This document shows positions 1 through 7,992 of a stretch of DNA of 64,000 bases, piece after piece. The position numbers and the translations under genes were made by a program. The first letter of the stretch is position 1, and each line of letters opens with the position of its first letter. The notes beneath the pieces were generated by a model that saw nothing but the letters and a program-made list of their open reading frames with translations, did no database searches and was not told the DNA's origin. This DNA is from Paenibacillus yonginensis (GTDB taxonomy: Bacteria; Bacillota; Bacilli; Paenibacillales; Paenibacillaceae). The DNA is taken from the NCBI RefSeq assembly GCF_001685395.1, contig NZ_CP014167.1, positions 4,286,001 through 4,350,000 of the forward strand. The letters are read 5' to 3'.

Positions 1-1
1 G

Positions 2-205
2 GGAGTTTCGGTGCCGCTGGCTTATTTGCTCGGTGTTCATTTCGGGATCGGACTGCTCGGCGTATGGATTGCTTTTACGCTGGATGAATGGCTGCGCGGG
101 GTGATGATGCTGCTCCGCTGGAGAAGCCGGGCCTGGGAGAAGAAAGCGCTGGTGAAGCCGGCTGCTGTTCCGGACAACGGCGTGGGTGTGAGAGCGCAGG
201 CTTAA
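2..205 (+). CDS. MATE family efflux transporter, C-terminal fragment (cut by window edge)
   Basis: Only the last 67 codons are inside the window; the reading frame is open to the left edge, so the apparent GTG at 11 is just an internal valine. The residues form a hydrophobic helix (AYLLGVHFGIGLLGVWIAF) followed by DEWLRG and a basic tail ending RSRAWEKKA. This matches the end of the twelfth helix and the cytoplasmic tail of MATE (NorM/DinF-type) drug/sodium antiporters, where a GVW-AF-DE-RG pattern is common. The family exports cationic compounds across the cytoplasmic membrane. The substrate cannot be guessed from this piece. A multidrug role is family knowledge, not seen here. Confidence 0.7.
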   Translation, partial: GVSVPLAYLLGVHFGIGLLGVWIAFTLDEWLRGVMMLLRWRSRAWEKKALVKPAAVPDNGVGVRAQA

Positions 206-285
206 TCAGATGTGTAACCATCTACGCTTCGATTGGATGACCTTCCGTTCCCAAGACGGTTGGCTTCAACAAAGGTGACGATCAG

Positions 286-329
286 AAAAGGTAGACCGCT
301 ATCCTTGGTGAGGGACGGTCTACTTTTTC
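286..329. terminator. Bidirectional intrinsic terminator
   Basis: The arms GTAGACCG (291-298) and CGGTCTAC (316-323) pair, extended by flanking A and T runs. A tract of T follows on the plus strand and a run of A precedes it, so it can serve both the MATE gene and the convergent WYL regulator. Confidence 0.8.
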
Positions 330-330
330 T

Positions 331-1308
331 TTAAGTAGGTAAGCAAAGTCTCTTGAAGTGATCCAGCCTCCCCCGCAGCCCCTCCAAAATCTCCTCTGGT
401 GCTTCTCTAATCCTTGCATCCTCCCCCAGAAATAGCATCCAGTTCAACATTTCCGCCAATTCTTCGGGTTTATCTGCCTGCACAAAAGTACTTACAACCG
501 CCGTGGTTTGATAAGGATCCGTATAGGCAATAAATGCTTTTAAGGGATGGTATTTCTTGTACTGGGCAATAGCTCGCGGTCCCACTTCAAGGACAAGATT
601 GATTTCTTCTTCCTGTTTGCCGAGTTTTTCAAAGATCTTCTTCGGACTTAACCTTCTCTTCTCCGGATAGGGCGTGACATCGGCCAGTTGGTCCACGGGA
701 ACAATCCTTTTCTTTCCGTCCTTTAAGTCAAAGCCTTCGATCGCCCACAGGCCCCTATTATGATAAAGGTGCAGAAGGTAAAGAGAATAGGTCCGGATGA
801 TCTCCCCTTCTTTAACGCTGACCGTTAAATAGCTGTCCATAAGCAGGTTCTGGATAAGCTTCTCCAGCATGGGGTGGGGAAGGTCCGAAAGCTCAAGCAG
901 ATCCGGATTATGAGGGTTGGTTCCTTCAAATAGGAGTATCTGATTCAGCAGCACAAGATCGTCCTGCTGGGTTGCTGAGATAAGGCCCAGTAATTTCTCG
1001 GCTAAGGACTGCCGGCTCTTCAGATACGGAAGCTGCGCATTTCTGGTGGCCATAAAGGCAATAAACAGCGCTTTAACCTCGTTATCCGTAAAACGCACAC
1101 CAGGCAGGAGCGTGTTATGCATCACAAAATAACCGCCATCCCTGCCGACCTCCGCGACAAGCGGCATCCCCAGGGCTTCGATTTCCCGGATGTCCCGGAT
1201 CGCCGTCGAACGGGAAACGCCAAATTCCTGCATGATTTCAGCAATGGTAAAGCGGGAACGGTTGTTGATATACCGCATAAGGGTGTTAATCCGTTCAACT
1301 TTTTTCAT
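331..1308 (-). CDS. WYL-domain transcriptional regulator (YafY/DeoR-like)
   Basis: A 325-residue protein with an N-terminal winged helix-turn-helix (about residues 1-60; ERINTLMRYI, then VSRSTAIRDIREIEALG) and a C-terminal WYL plus WCX region (about 125-320; LHLYHNRGLWAIEGFDLKDG, RRIV). Such proteins are DNA-binding regulators that sense small ligands or nucleic acids through the WYL domain. I chose the ATG at 1308 because AGGAG sits six bases upstream. Longer frames would add an atypical hydrophobic leader. The gene is divergent from a GyrI-like protein gene, and the 118-bp gap contains a TGATA-N11-TATCA inverted repeat, so control of the divergent pair is plausible. The ligand is unknown. 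Confidence 0.85.
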   Translation of the reverse strand: MKKVERINTLMRYINNRSRFTIAEIMQEFGVSRSTAIRDIREIEALGMPLVAEVGRDGGYFVMHNTLLPGVRFTDNEVKALFIAFMATRNAQLPYLKSRQSLAEKLLGLISATQQDDLVLLNQILLFEGTNPHNPDLLELSDLPHPMLEKLIQNLLMDSYLTVSVKEGEIIRTYSLYLLHLYHNRGLWAIEGFDLKDGKKRIVPVDQLADVTPYPEKRRLSPKKIFEKLGKQEEEINLVLEVGPRAIAQYKKYHPLKAFIAYTDPYQTTAVVSTFVQADKPEELAEMLNWMLFLGEDARIREAPEEILEGLRGRLDHFKRLCLPT

Positions 1309-1334
1309 GGAAACTCCTAAACAGGTCCATTTTT

Positions 1335-1355
1335 TGATACTATTTAAGGCTATCA
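1335..1355. promoter_or_regulatory. Inverted repeat between divergent WYL regulator and GyrI-like gene
   Basis: TGATA (1335-1339) and TATCA (1351-1355) form a dyad around an AT-rich centre inside the divergent promoter region. It is a candidate operator for the WYL regulator. The arms are short, so this is suggestive only. Confidence 0.35.
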
Positions 1356-1426
1356 TAAACTCATCAAGAACAGAAAACAACTCGACATCCGCTGACTAAA
1401 TTTGAAAAAAAGGAAGGTTATAACCA

Positions 1427-1918
1427 ATGACAAACTTTACGTTGGAAGAGAAAGACAGCTTTATCGTGTATGGACTGGGAACCGAGCTTAAGAGCCATTA
1501 CACGGACTTTGCCGGCCTAAACAAGGAGAAATCCGACTTCTGGCAGGCGGTCAGCGAGGATGGCAGGCTTGATGCGTTAAAAGAGCTGGCTGCGAACGAC
1601 TACCTTTTTGTAGTAAATGAAGCGGTGAACAACAAGATGATGTTTTATGCCGGTGTCCTGACAGAGGAAGCGCAAGCGGCGCCAGCAGCGGAAGGGTCCA
1701 GGGTAATTCAGTTCCCTAAAGGAGAATACCTGGTGGTTAGAGGGGAAGGGAAGACGGTCGATGAATTGAATACCAAGCTGACCGGCCTTGCCTTTGGTCA
1801 AGCCCTGCCGGAAGCCCAGCATCATGCTTATGTAGGCGGGCCCAATACAGCGGTTGTGATGGGAGAGCAGGAAGGCTTGCTTGTCGGCGAGATGTGGATT
1901 CCGGTTGTAAGGAAATAA
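1427..1918 (+). CDS. GyrI-like / AraC effector-binding domain protein
   Basis: A 163-residue soluble protein preceded by AAGGAAGG. The second half (IQFPKGEYLVVRGEGKTVDELNTKL region, then QHHAYVGGPNTAVVMGEQEG and a final EMWIPV) resembles stand-alone GyrI-like small-molecule-binding domains, where an -YEMWIPV-like strand with a key Glu is characteristic. The family binds or hydrolyses hydrophobic or cationic ligands and often acts as the sensor half of a regulator. It is divergent from a WYL regulator and followed 18 bp later by a gene of unknown function on the same strand, likely one operon. No DNA-binding domain is visible. The ligand cannot be inferred. Confidence 0.65.
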   Translation: MTNFTLEEKDSFIVYGLGTELKSHYTDFAGLNKEKSDFWQAVSEDGRLDALKELAANDYLFVVNEAVNNKMMFYAGVLTEEAQAAPAAEGSRVIQFPKGEYLVVRGEGKTVDELNTKLTGLAFGQALPEAQHHAYVGGPNTAVVMGEQEGLLVGEMWIPVVRK

Positions 1919-1936
1919 AGAGAGGGGCTGTCGGAA

Positions 1937-2401
1937 GTGTCTTATATCGTTGATTTTAAAAAGGTTTCCACAGTGGGGCTGGAATCTTCGCCTGTGGCAG
2001 AAACGCTGGCCGGTCTGCGCGCCAATGAAGCCCGTTATTTCATGAATAAATACAAACATGAATTTACGGTTGTGCCGGCTGAAGAAAGCCAGGAAACGCT
2101 GGATTATGTTAACCGGGTCTTGAAAGAGGAACGGGACATCGTGTTTGCGGCTAAACCTTTGGAGACGTCGCGTTTTCAGGTGGAGAATATCGACTGGGCT
2201 TTCGTTTTTTATGAGAGTGGACTTGAAGTCAACGTCTTATATACGGTGGATGACCCTAAGAAACGGGCCGTCGGCTTCAAGCTTTCCGAGGGAATGGAAG
2301 TACCGGCCGAGCTGGAAGGGAAGTTTAAGTTTGCCCGGCAGAAGTCAAAATTGGCTGGAACGATTCGCGGTTCGTTTTTTGTTATTAAAGGCGAATATTA
2401 A
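1937..2401 (+). CDS. Uncharacterised protein downstream of GyrI-like gene
   Basis: A 154-residue acidic/basic soluble protein with a GTG start, AGAGGGG upstream and only 18 bp after the previous stop, so it is probably co-transcribed and translated with the GyrI-like gene. I do not recognise the family. Visible features are an N-terminal strand-rich start (SYIVDFKKVSTVG), a helical section ending in VNRVLKEERDI, and a C-terminal beta-rich part (IRGSFFVIKGEY). There are no signal peptide, membrane helices or cysteines. Strand and helix order loosely recalls another effector-binding fold, but I cannot support that from sequence alone. Confidence 0.6.
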   Translation: MSYIVDFKKVSTVGLESSPVAETLAGLRANEARYFMNKYKHEFTVVPAEESQETLDYVNRVLKEERDIVFAAKPLETSRFQVENIDWAFVFYESGLEVNVLYTVDDPKKRAVGFKLSEGMEVPAELEGKFKFARQKSKLAGTIRGSFFVIKGEY

Positions 2402-2409
2402 TTAAAAAA

Positions 2410-2441
2410 AGCAAAACCCGGCAAATCTGCCGGGTTTTGCT
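2410..2441. terminator. Strong stem-loop after the GyrI operon
   Basis: A perfect 14-bp stem (2410-2423 with 2428-2441, core AACCCGGCA/TGCCGGGTT) with an AATC loop. The A run is on its left, so a classic U tail exists only for minus-strand transcription; on the plus strand the Ts are inside the stem. Confidence 0.6.
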
Positions 2442-2609
2442 ATGTATATTAAATTGCGTATAAAGAGCCGCTATGGTATCATGAAAAAACCGTGCGTGCC
2501 TTTTTTAAAAACCTCACAATAAACCTATCTTATCTACACTTTAATCTTACCATAGGACACAGCGGTTGTCAAATGTGCTTTTCGGAAATATCGGAAGGGG
2601 TGTTCGGGA

Positions 2610-5036
2610 ATGGTCAACGAGCAGGATTGGAACCAGGAGCAGGAACGGCTGAGTGAGGTGACGGGACAGCTGCAGGAGCGAATCGCCGAGCTGGAGCCGG
2701 AGGTGGACGGACTGCAGAACCAGGCGGGGGAAATCCGCAAACGCTTCTGGGAAGAAGTAACCGTCAATACGGCTTCCGATGAGGATTTTGAGGAAACGTT
2801 CCACAGCATCAAACAGCAGGAAGCGTTGTTGTCGGAACGGGAGCGGAGCTACCGGCTGAAGCTGCAGCAATGGAAAAATCTGCAGCGGCTGCTGCCTTCT
2901 CCTTACTTCGGGCGTATTGATTTTACGGAGAATGGGCTTGGCATCAAAGAGCAGGTTTATATCGGGGTATCGTCTTTCGTTGATTCAGAAGGCTTGAATT
3001 TTCTGATTTACGACTGGCGGACGCCTATTGCGAGCATGTATTACGACTATTCCCCCGGGCCGGCCGCATATGACACGCCGGGCGGACGCATCGAAGGCGC
3101 TATGGAGCTGAAACGGCAGTATCAAATCCGGAATGGCCAGCTTCAGAACGTATTCGATACGAGCTTAACCATCGGCGATGAGTTGCTGCAGCAGGTCCTC
3201 GGCAAAGGTGCGGACTCGCAGATGAGGAGCATCGTGGCGACTATCCAGAAGGAGCAAAACGCGATTATCCGCGACGACCAAAGCCGGATGCTCATTGTTC
3301 AAGGGGCGGCGGGCAGCGGAAAAACCTCAGCGGCCCTGCAGCGCGTGGCTTATTTGCTTTATAAAGACCGGGAGCGGTTAAAGGCCGATCAGGTCGTTCT
3401 TTTTTCACCCAATCCGATGTTTAACAGCTATGTATCGACCGTGCTTCCCGAGCTCGGCGAAGAGAACATGCAGCAGGCGACCTTCCAGGAATACCTGGAG
3501 TACGGGCTTGGCGCCGCGCTGCGTTTAGAGGATCCGTTTGACCAGATCGAATACGTGCTGACCGAACAAACCACGCGGGAGTATGAAGCCCGGCTCAAGG
3601 GGATCGAATATAAGGCGTCGGCCTCCTTCCTTCAAGCCCTACAAAATTATGCCGGGTGGCTGGGACAGGAAGGCATGCGGTTTAACGGCATCCGGTTCCG
3701 GGACCGCGATCTGATCACGGCTGAGCAAATGGAAGCGCAGTTTTACAGCTATGATCCTTCCATCCGGCTCGCGGTTCGTGTAGGTATGCTGCAGGAGTGG
3801 CTGCTGAAGGAGCTAACCTTGCTGGAGCGCAAGGAGCGAACGGAGCTTTGGGTGCAGGAGGAGCTGAATTACCTCGATAATGAGCAATACGCCGCCGTGC
3901 ATAAGGAGCTGCATAAAGAGAGAGGCGTTTTTGATTTTGCCGAGAAATATGAAGAGATTCAAGAACTCCTGCAGAACAAACCGCGGCGGGATGAGGGCGA
4001 CTTCGATTATGCAGAGCGGGAGGAAGAGCTGCTGAGCCGGCAGATCGTTAAAGAGCAGTTTAAACCGCTCAGAAGAAGCGTGAAAAAGATGCGATTCATC
4101 GACATGGCTGGACTGTATGCCCAGTTGTTCGGCAGCCCGGACGTTTATGCGGCGATGACGAAGGAGAAGCACATTCCGGAGCATTGGGCGGAGATTTGCG
4201 AACAAACCCGGGAGAAGCTTAGCCGGCTCGAGTTGTTCTACGAGGATGCGACGCCGTTTCTGTATCTGAAAGAGCTGGTCGAGGGCGTGCGGATCAATAC
4301 GCAGGTCAAACACGTCTTCGTCGATGAAGGCCAGGATTATTCGATGTTTCAATATGAATTTCTGAATAAACTGTTCCCCCGGGCCCGCATGACAGTGCTC
4401 GGCGATTTTGGCCAGGCCATCTTTACCCAGGCCACAGAGCTGTACGGGGCGGATTCGCCGCTGATCCAGCTCTATGGGGAGCCGGACACCCGCTTGATTC
4501 GGCTTGTCCGCAGCTACCGGTCCACCCGCGAGATCGTGGAGTTCACGAGATCCATGCTGCCTGGCGGCCAGGAGATCGTGCCCTTTGACAGAAGCGGAGG
4601 GAAACCGCTCCTCACGCAGGCGGCAGGTAAAGGTCAATTGGCGGCGCAAATAGCGGAAGATGTGGCGGTGCTCCAAGCGGAGGGTTTTGCCTCTATCGCG
4701 GTTATTACCAAAACCGCCGCCGAAAGCATCGAAGCCCACAGCCTGCTGACTGCTCACGGAGGCATACAGTTGCGGCTCATTACCAAAGAGACGCCAACCT
4801 TTGAGAACGGAGCCGTGGTCATTCCCGCCTATCTGGCGAAGGGTGTGGAATTCGACGCCGTTCTGATTTACGACGCATCTGCGGACGTTTATCACCGGGA
4901 AAGCGAACGCAAGCTTTTTTATACGGCTTGTACCCGCGCCATGCACCGGCTTCAGCTGTACGCTGCGGGGGCGTGGACGCCGTTCATCAAGGCTGTGGAT
5001 GCTTCTTTGTATGAAGTGAAAGAGCTGAGAGATTAA
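2610..5036 (+). CDS. helD: RNA polymerase recycling motor HelD (UvrD/Rep-like helicase)
   Basis: An 808-residue protein close to the length of Bacillus HelD (about 770). The N-terminal 70 residues are a coiled-coil arm (EQERLSEVTGQLQERIAELE), which in HelD pokes into the RNA polymerase channels. A Walker A motif GAAGSGKTSAALQ lies near residues 232-244, helicase motif II is VFVDEGQDYS near 570, motif III-IV is LGDFGQAIF/VRSYRSTREI, and the C-terminal motif VI is FYTACTRAMHRLQLY. Family knowledge: HelD uses ATP to strip stalled RNA polymerase from nucleic acid. The gene stands alone, ends in its own terminator, and has a reasonable GGAAGGGG ribosome site. Generic UvrD helicases lack the N-terminal arm, favouring HelD. 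Confidence 0.9.
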   Translation: MVNEQDWNQEQERLSEVTGQLQERIAELEPEVDGLQNQAGEIRKRFWEEVTVNTASDEDFEETFHSIKQQEALLSERERSYRLKLQQWKNLQRLLPSPYFGRIDFTENGLGIKEQVYIGVSSFVDSEGLNFLIYDWRTPIASMYYDYSPGPAAYDTPGGRIEGAMELKRQYQIRNGQLQNVFDTSLTIGDELLQQVLGKGADSQMRSIVATIQKEQNAIIRDDQSRMLIVQGAAGSGKTSAALQRVAYLLYKDRERLKADQVVLFSPNPMFNSYVSTVLPELGEENMQQATFQEYLEYGLGAALRLEDPFDQIEYVLTEQTTREYEARLKGIEYKASASFLQALQNYAGWLGQEGMRFNGIRFRDRDLITAEQMEAQFYSYDPSIRLAVRVGMLQEWLLKELTLLERKERTELWVQEELNYLDNEQYAAVHKELHKERGVFDFAEKYEEIQELLQNKPRRDEGDFDYAEREEELLSRQIVKEQFKPLRRSVKKMRFIDMAGLYAQLFGSPDVYAAMTKEKHIPEHWAEICEQTREKLSRLELFYEDATPFLYLKELVEGVRINTQVKHVFVDEGQDYSMFQYEFLNKLFPRARMTVLGDFGQAIFTQATELYGADSPLIQLYGEPDTRLIRLVRSYRSTREIVEFTRSMLPGGQEIVPFDRSGGKPLLTQAAGKGQLAAQIAEDVAVLQAEGFASIAVITKTAAESIEAHSLLTAHGGIQLRLITKETPTFENGAVVIPAYLAKGVEFDAVLIYDASADVYHRESERKLFYTACTRAMHRLQLYAAGAWTPFIKAVDASLYEVKELRD

Positions 5037-5064
5037 AAGCGCGAACAGCAGAAGCGGTACTAGA

Positions 5065-5093
5065 GGCACTCCATTTGGAGTGCCTTTTGTTTT
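5065..5093 (+). terminator. Intrinsic terminator of helD
   Basis: GGCACTCCA (5065-5073) pairs with TGGAGTGCC (5076-5084), followed by TTTTGTTTT. Confidence 0.9.
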
Positions 5094-5123
5094 AAATAGC
5101 ACAGGTACAGGGGCGCCCAGCCC

Positions 5124-5843
5124 CTAATGCTGAATTGGCGGCAGGTCCGCTGAAATGGGGTCGGAGATATAAATCTGGCCCTCCTGATCGATGGAGGCAA
5201 AGAAAATATCCTCCTGGCGCAGGCCTTTAGCTTGCAGTTGGGCATCCAGCCAGGATCGCTCTTTGTGAATATAGCTTAACGATTCTTCATAGACGACACC
5301 TTCCACAATCAGGGGATAAGATACATCCTTATTGGGTTTAGGAAGTCTCGTATGATTCGGGAGCGGAGCGGAAGGGGACTCCTTTTTATACACGGTTAAC
5401 TTGCCGTTAGCCTCGAGAATCGCAAATTCGACATCGGCGATATGGAAGACATCTTTTTCACGCAGCATTTGCAGAATGTTATCTATGGAGTACCTTACTT
5501 TCTTCAGGTTTTGGACCACAAATGTGCCCTGGTTGATGACAATAGTCGGCTCGAAGGTGATCAGCTTACCGAATTTTCTGGATTTAATCACCAGGAATGA
5601 AACGCCCCGCTGCAGGAGGGCAATTAGTACAATCGCAACAGCCGTATGGATATGATTAATGTTGGGATCAGCAATATCGGCCCCAACGACCGCTCCCAAA
5701 GCGAGGATGACGAGAAAGTCGAACACCGGAAGCTCGCCGATGGATCTTTTGCCCATAAACAAACCAGCAATCAGCATGAGGGGGAAGATCGTGATGATCC
5801 TCCCGGCTACGAGAAGCGAATCTTTGACGGTATCCATCCACAT
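5124..5843 (-). CDS. DUF421 membrane protein (YetF/YcaP family)
   Basis: A 239-residue protein with three N-terminal membrane helices (about residues 8-28, 38-60, 64-85; IFPLMLIAGLFMGKRSIGEL, DFLVILALGAVVGA), followed by a soluble domain starting KFGKLITFEPTIVI and containing VRYSIDNILQMLREKDVF and VEFAILEANGKLTVYKK. This is the standard layout of DUF421 proteins, which in Bacillus spores include SpoVA-associated and germination-related relatives (YetF). The function of this copy is unknown; a sporulation role is family-based inference. It is alone in its transcription unit, convergent with helD. An in-frame ATG two codons later is an alternative start. Confidence 0.85.
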   Translation of the reverse strand: MWMDTVKDSLLVAGRIITIFPLMLIAGLFMGKRSIGELPVFDFLVILALGAVVGADIADPNINHIHTAVAIVLIALLQRGVSFLVIKSRKFGKLITFEPTIVINQGTFVVQNLKKVRYSIDNILQMLREKDVFHIADVEFAILEANGKLTVYKKESPSAPLPNHTRLPKPNKDVSYPLIVEGVVYEESLSYIHKERSWLDAQLQAKGLRQEDIFFASIDQEGQIYISDPISADLPPIQH

Positions 5844-6031
5844 TTAGACTTACCCTGCCTTTATCAATAATTTGTCAGGCGTTTTAATGGGTATCTTACC
5901 CTATTGTTCCTTTAACATACCCGGCGAATCCCGATACTCCCTGCGGCAGGACAGGTGTACATGAAATTATCTGCTTCTTTTCTTACAAGAAAAAGTGAAT
6001 AATTTCCATGTAGAAGAGAGGGGTGTGTGGC

Positions 6032-6386
6032 ATGGAGCTACGGTTTGCAATTGTATTTCTCAAAGAAGCCGGATTTGAGATCGTTACTTGTATGAGCGGC
6101 AAGGCAGCCTGCATGTCAGCCCTCGATGAAACCCCGGTGGATGTAGTCCTTATGGATATTATGTTAGGCGATACGATGTCGTCCTGCTCAAACTGATTGC
6201 AGAAGGAAAGACGCAGCAGGAAATTGCCGATATGAAGGCTGGGAACGATATGCCGCCACGACGCTGCGTGTCGACCGTACGCTGATGGCCGAATGCTTCT
6301 CCAACATTATCAGCCATGCGGTGGAAGCTATGTCCGGACCGGAGCATCCCTTTGTGTTAGCGGCGACAGGTTTAGCAGCGGGTTAA
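6032..6386 (+). pseudogene. Mosaic of two-component-system fragments (receiver, LuxR-type HTH, histidine-kinase ATPase)
   Basis: A GAGGGG site and ATG at 6032 open a 54-codon frame resembling a truncated receiver domain (KEAGFEIVTCMSG, then PVDVVLMDIMLGDT, which contains the phosphoacceptor Asp), stopping at 6196. In the next frame the DNA encodes LLKLIAEGKTQQEIAD (about 6183-6231), the start of a LuxR/NarL helix-turn-helix. Further on, a frame encoding TLRVDRTLMAECFSNIISHA, then VEAM (about 6259-6334), looks like the N-box of a histidine kinase ATPase domain and runs to a stop at 6386. Three pieces of a response regulator and kinase are thus juxtaposed with most of each missing. I read this as the residue of a deleted two-component system, not a functional gene. 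Confidence 0.6.
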
Positions 6387-7675
6387 CGGTTTGTAGCGCC
6401 GGGCTGGGATTCGGCTGTCTTCCCGAAGGCCCGCCGGCCGGCCAGCCCAACCCCAAGTGCCAGCAGAGTAAGAGCTGCTGCCAGCACATACAGATTTACA
6501 ATGCCGATCCATTCGGCCAGCCCGGCCATAGCCAGCAGCGAAATGCAGAATACGAGATTCAGCAGGGAGGCTTGGGCCGACAGCACCTTCGGCAGCGTTC
6601 CTTTGTCTACGCTGCGTTGAATCAAGGTGCGCCGGTTGATGACCGACAGCTCGGCGAACGGTCCCATCAGCAGCACCAGAATGAGTGCGATAACAGGGCA
6701 GGTGGTGAGCGCGTATAAGGCGGTCAGGATGCCGTACCCGGCCATGCCGATCAGCATGGCGGACAGGAAGCGGCTGCCGATGGTCCGGACCAGTGCAAGC
6801 ACCAGCAGTCCGCCGCCAACAGTCCCCGCAAAATACGCCGCATTAATAAAGCCCCACCATTCTTCGCCTTGTCCTAATGCAACCTGAACGAAAGCGAGTG
6901 TAAAAGCACCGACCCAGACCGACCCGCCAAGCATGTCAATGATATCCATAAAGGTGAGCAGCCGCAGGTTTGGCATTCGCCAGATCATTTTCCAGCCTTC
7001 AGTCAGGGTATGCCATCTGGAAGACGGAGCAGGGGGATTGGGATCAGATGAATCCGCGGTTTGCAGCTCTGCTTGCTCCACAGGTTCAAGCCCTGCCGGC
7101 TCTTTGACACCCAGCGTCATAGCTGCCGCCAGTCCATAGATGACAGCGGTCAGCAGCAGGGTATGACTGGGCCCCAGCCAAGCGACGATCATGCCGCTTA
7201 GCCCCCAGCCGGCAAACTGCACTACCTGGTCGCTCACGCTGATCAGGCTGTTGGCTCTGAGCAGCCCCTGCTCATGCTCCACTAGCCGCGGCACAAGCGC
7301 GTTGCGGGCAGGGACTGTCCAGCCGTCAAGGAAGGACATAATAAATACAAGCGCAAACACAAGGACAAATGAAGCGCTGCTCCCGTTAACCTGCAGGTAG
7401 ACAGCCAGACCTACGAACAGCAGAAACTGGCCCGTCTGCGACAGAAGCAACAGGGCGGGCAGCTTGAAGCGGTGGATGAGCAGCGGGGCGATCAGTCCGC
7501 TAATCATCTGGGCGCCGCTGCGCATCAAGGGCATCAACGCAGCAGATACCAAAGATTCGGTCTGGTTAAGCACCAATACCGTAAGCGCCATAATGTATAG
7601 GACATCTGCAGCATTTGCCGCCGTTTGAGTAGTCCACAGATAATAAAAGGGACGAGTTAAGGCTGATGATTTCAT
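6383..7675 (-). CDS. MFS transporter (probable exporter)
   Basis: A 430-residue protein of about twelve membrane helices, the usual MFS length. Start ATG 7675 (MKSSALTRPFYYLW) was chosen because homologous MFS exporters begin with a short basic segment leading into helix 1 (TQTAANAADVLYIMALTVLV). The longer open frame to 7915 encodes a non-membrane leader with no ribosome site. A large central loop (about residues 185-215, rich in Pro/Ser/Glu) separates the two six-helix halves. The layout resembles the enterobactin/macrolide-type exporters (EntS/MefA-like). It lies downstream of, and on the same strand as, the glycosyltransferase operon but 317 bp away, so co-regulation is uncertain. Its stop codon overlaps the two-component fragment region. 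Confidence 0.8.
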   Translation of the reverse strand: MKSSALTRPFYYLWTTQTAANAADVLYIMALTVLVLNQTESLVSAALMPLMRSGAQMISGLIAPLLIHRFKLPALLLLSQTGQFLLFVGLAVYLQVNGSSASFVLVFALVFIMSFLDGWTVPARNALVPRLVEHEQGLLRANSLISVSDQVVQFAGWGLSGMIVAWLGPSHTLLLTAVIYGLAAAMTLGVKEPAGLEPVEQAELQTADSSDPNPPAPSSRWHTLTEGWKMIWRMPNLRLLTFMDIIDMLGGSVWVGAFTLAFVQVALGQGEEWWGFINAAYFAGTVGGGLLVLALVRTIGSRFLSAMLIGMAGYGILTALYALTTCPVIALILVLLMGPFAELSVINRRTLIQRSVDKGTLPKVLSAQASLLNLVFCISLLAMAGLAEWIGIVNLYVLAAALTLLALGVGLAGRRAFGKTAESQPGATNR

Positions 7676-7992
7676 TACAAGCGGGTCTCCAATTCTAAAG
7701 GTGCAAATAAAAGATGTAAAACAGGAAGATAAGAACAAGGATACGTGAATTTGCAGGTTTTTACAATTGAATTCGATCATCAAGCTCGTTTGGACCCTGG
7801 GAAAGGCCGGTTTAAGCTGCTCGTCCGCTGTTCCCTTCAAAAAGGGCAAAACGACAAAAAGAAGCCGCTCCACATCCATGGAAAAGCCTGAATACCGGAT
7901 GTACCAGGTTCCCATGAAAGAGGAGAGCTTCTTTTATTTGCGGCATGATGTTGAGCTGCAGAGCGAACTATAAGGAGAAGCGTAATGCCTAT
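7676..7992. other. Intergenic stretch with no recognised gene
   Basis: The 317 bases upstream of the MFS gene are open on the minus strand up to 7915 and on the plus strand from 7767, but neither frame resembles a known protein or has a good ribosome site. It most likely contains the MFS promoter. I see no clear terminator. Confidence 0.4.

Noticed and set aside
3813..5102. A 429-codon open frame on the minus strand inside helD
   Set aside because: It is the antisense shadow of helD with no ribosome site, and the protein is Arg/His/Leu-rich without any family pattern. GC-rich codon use keeps the opposite strand open.
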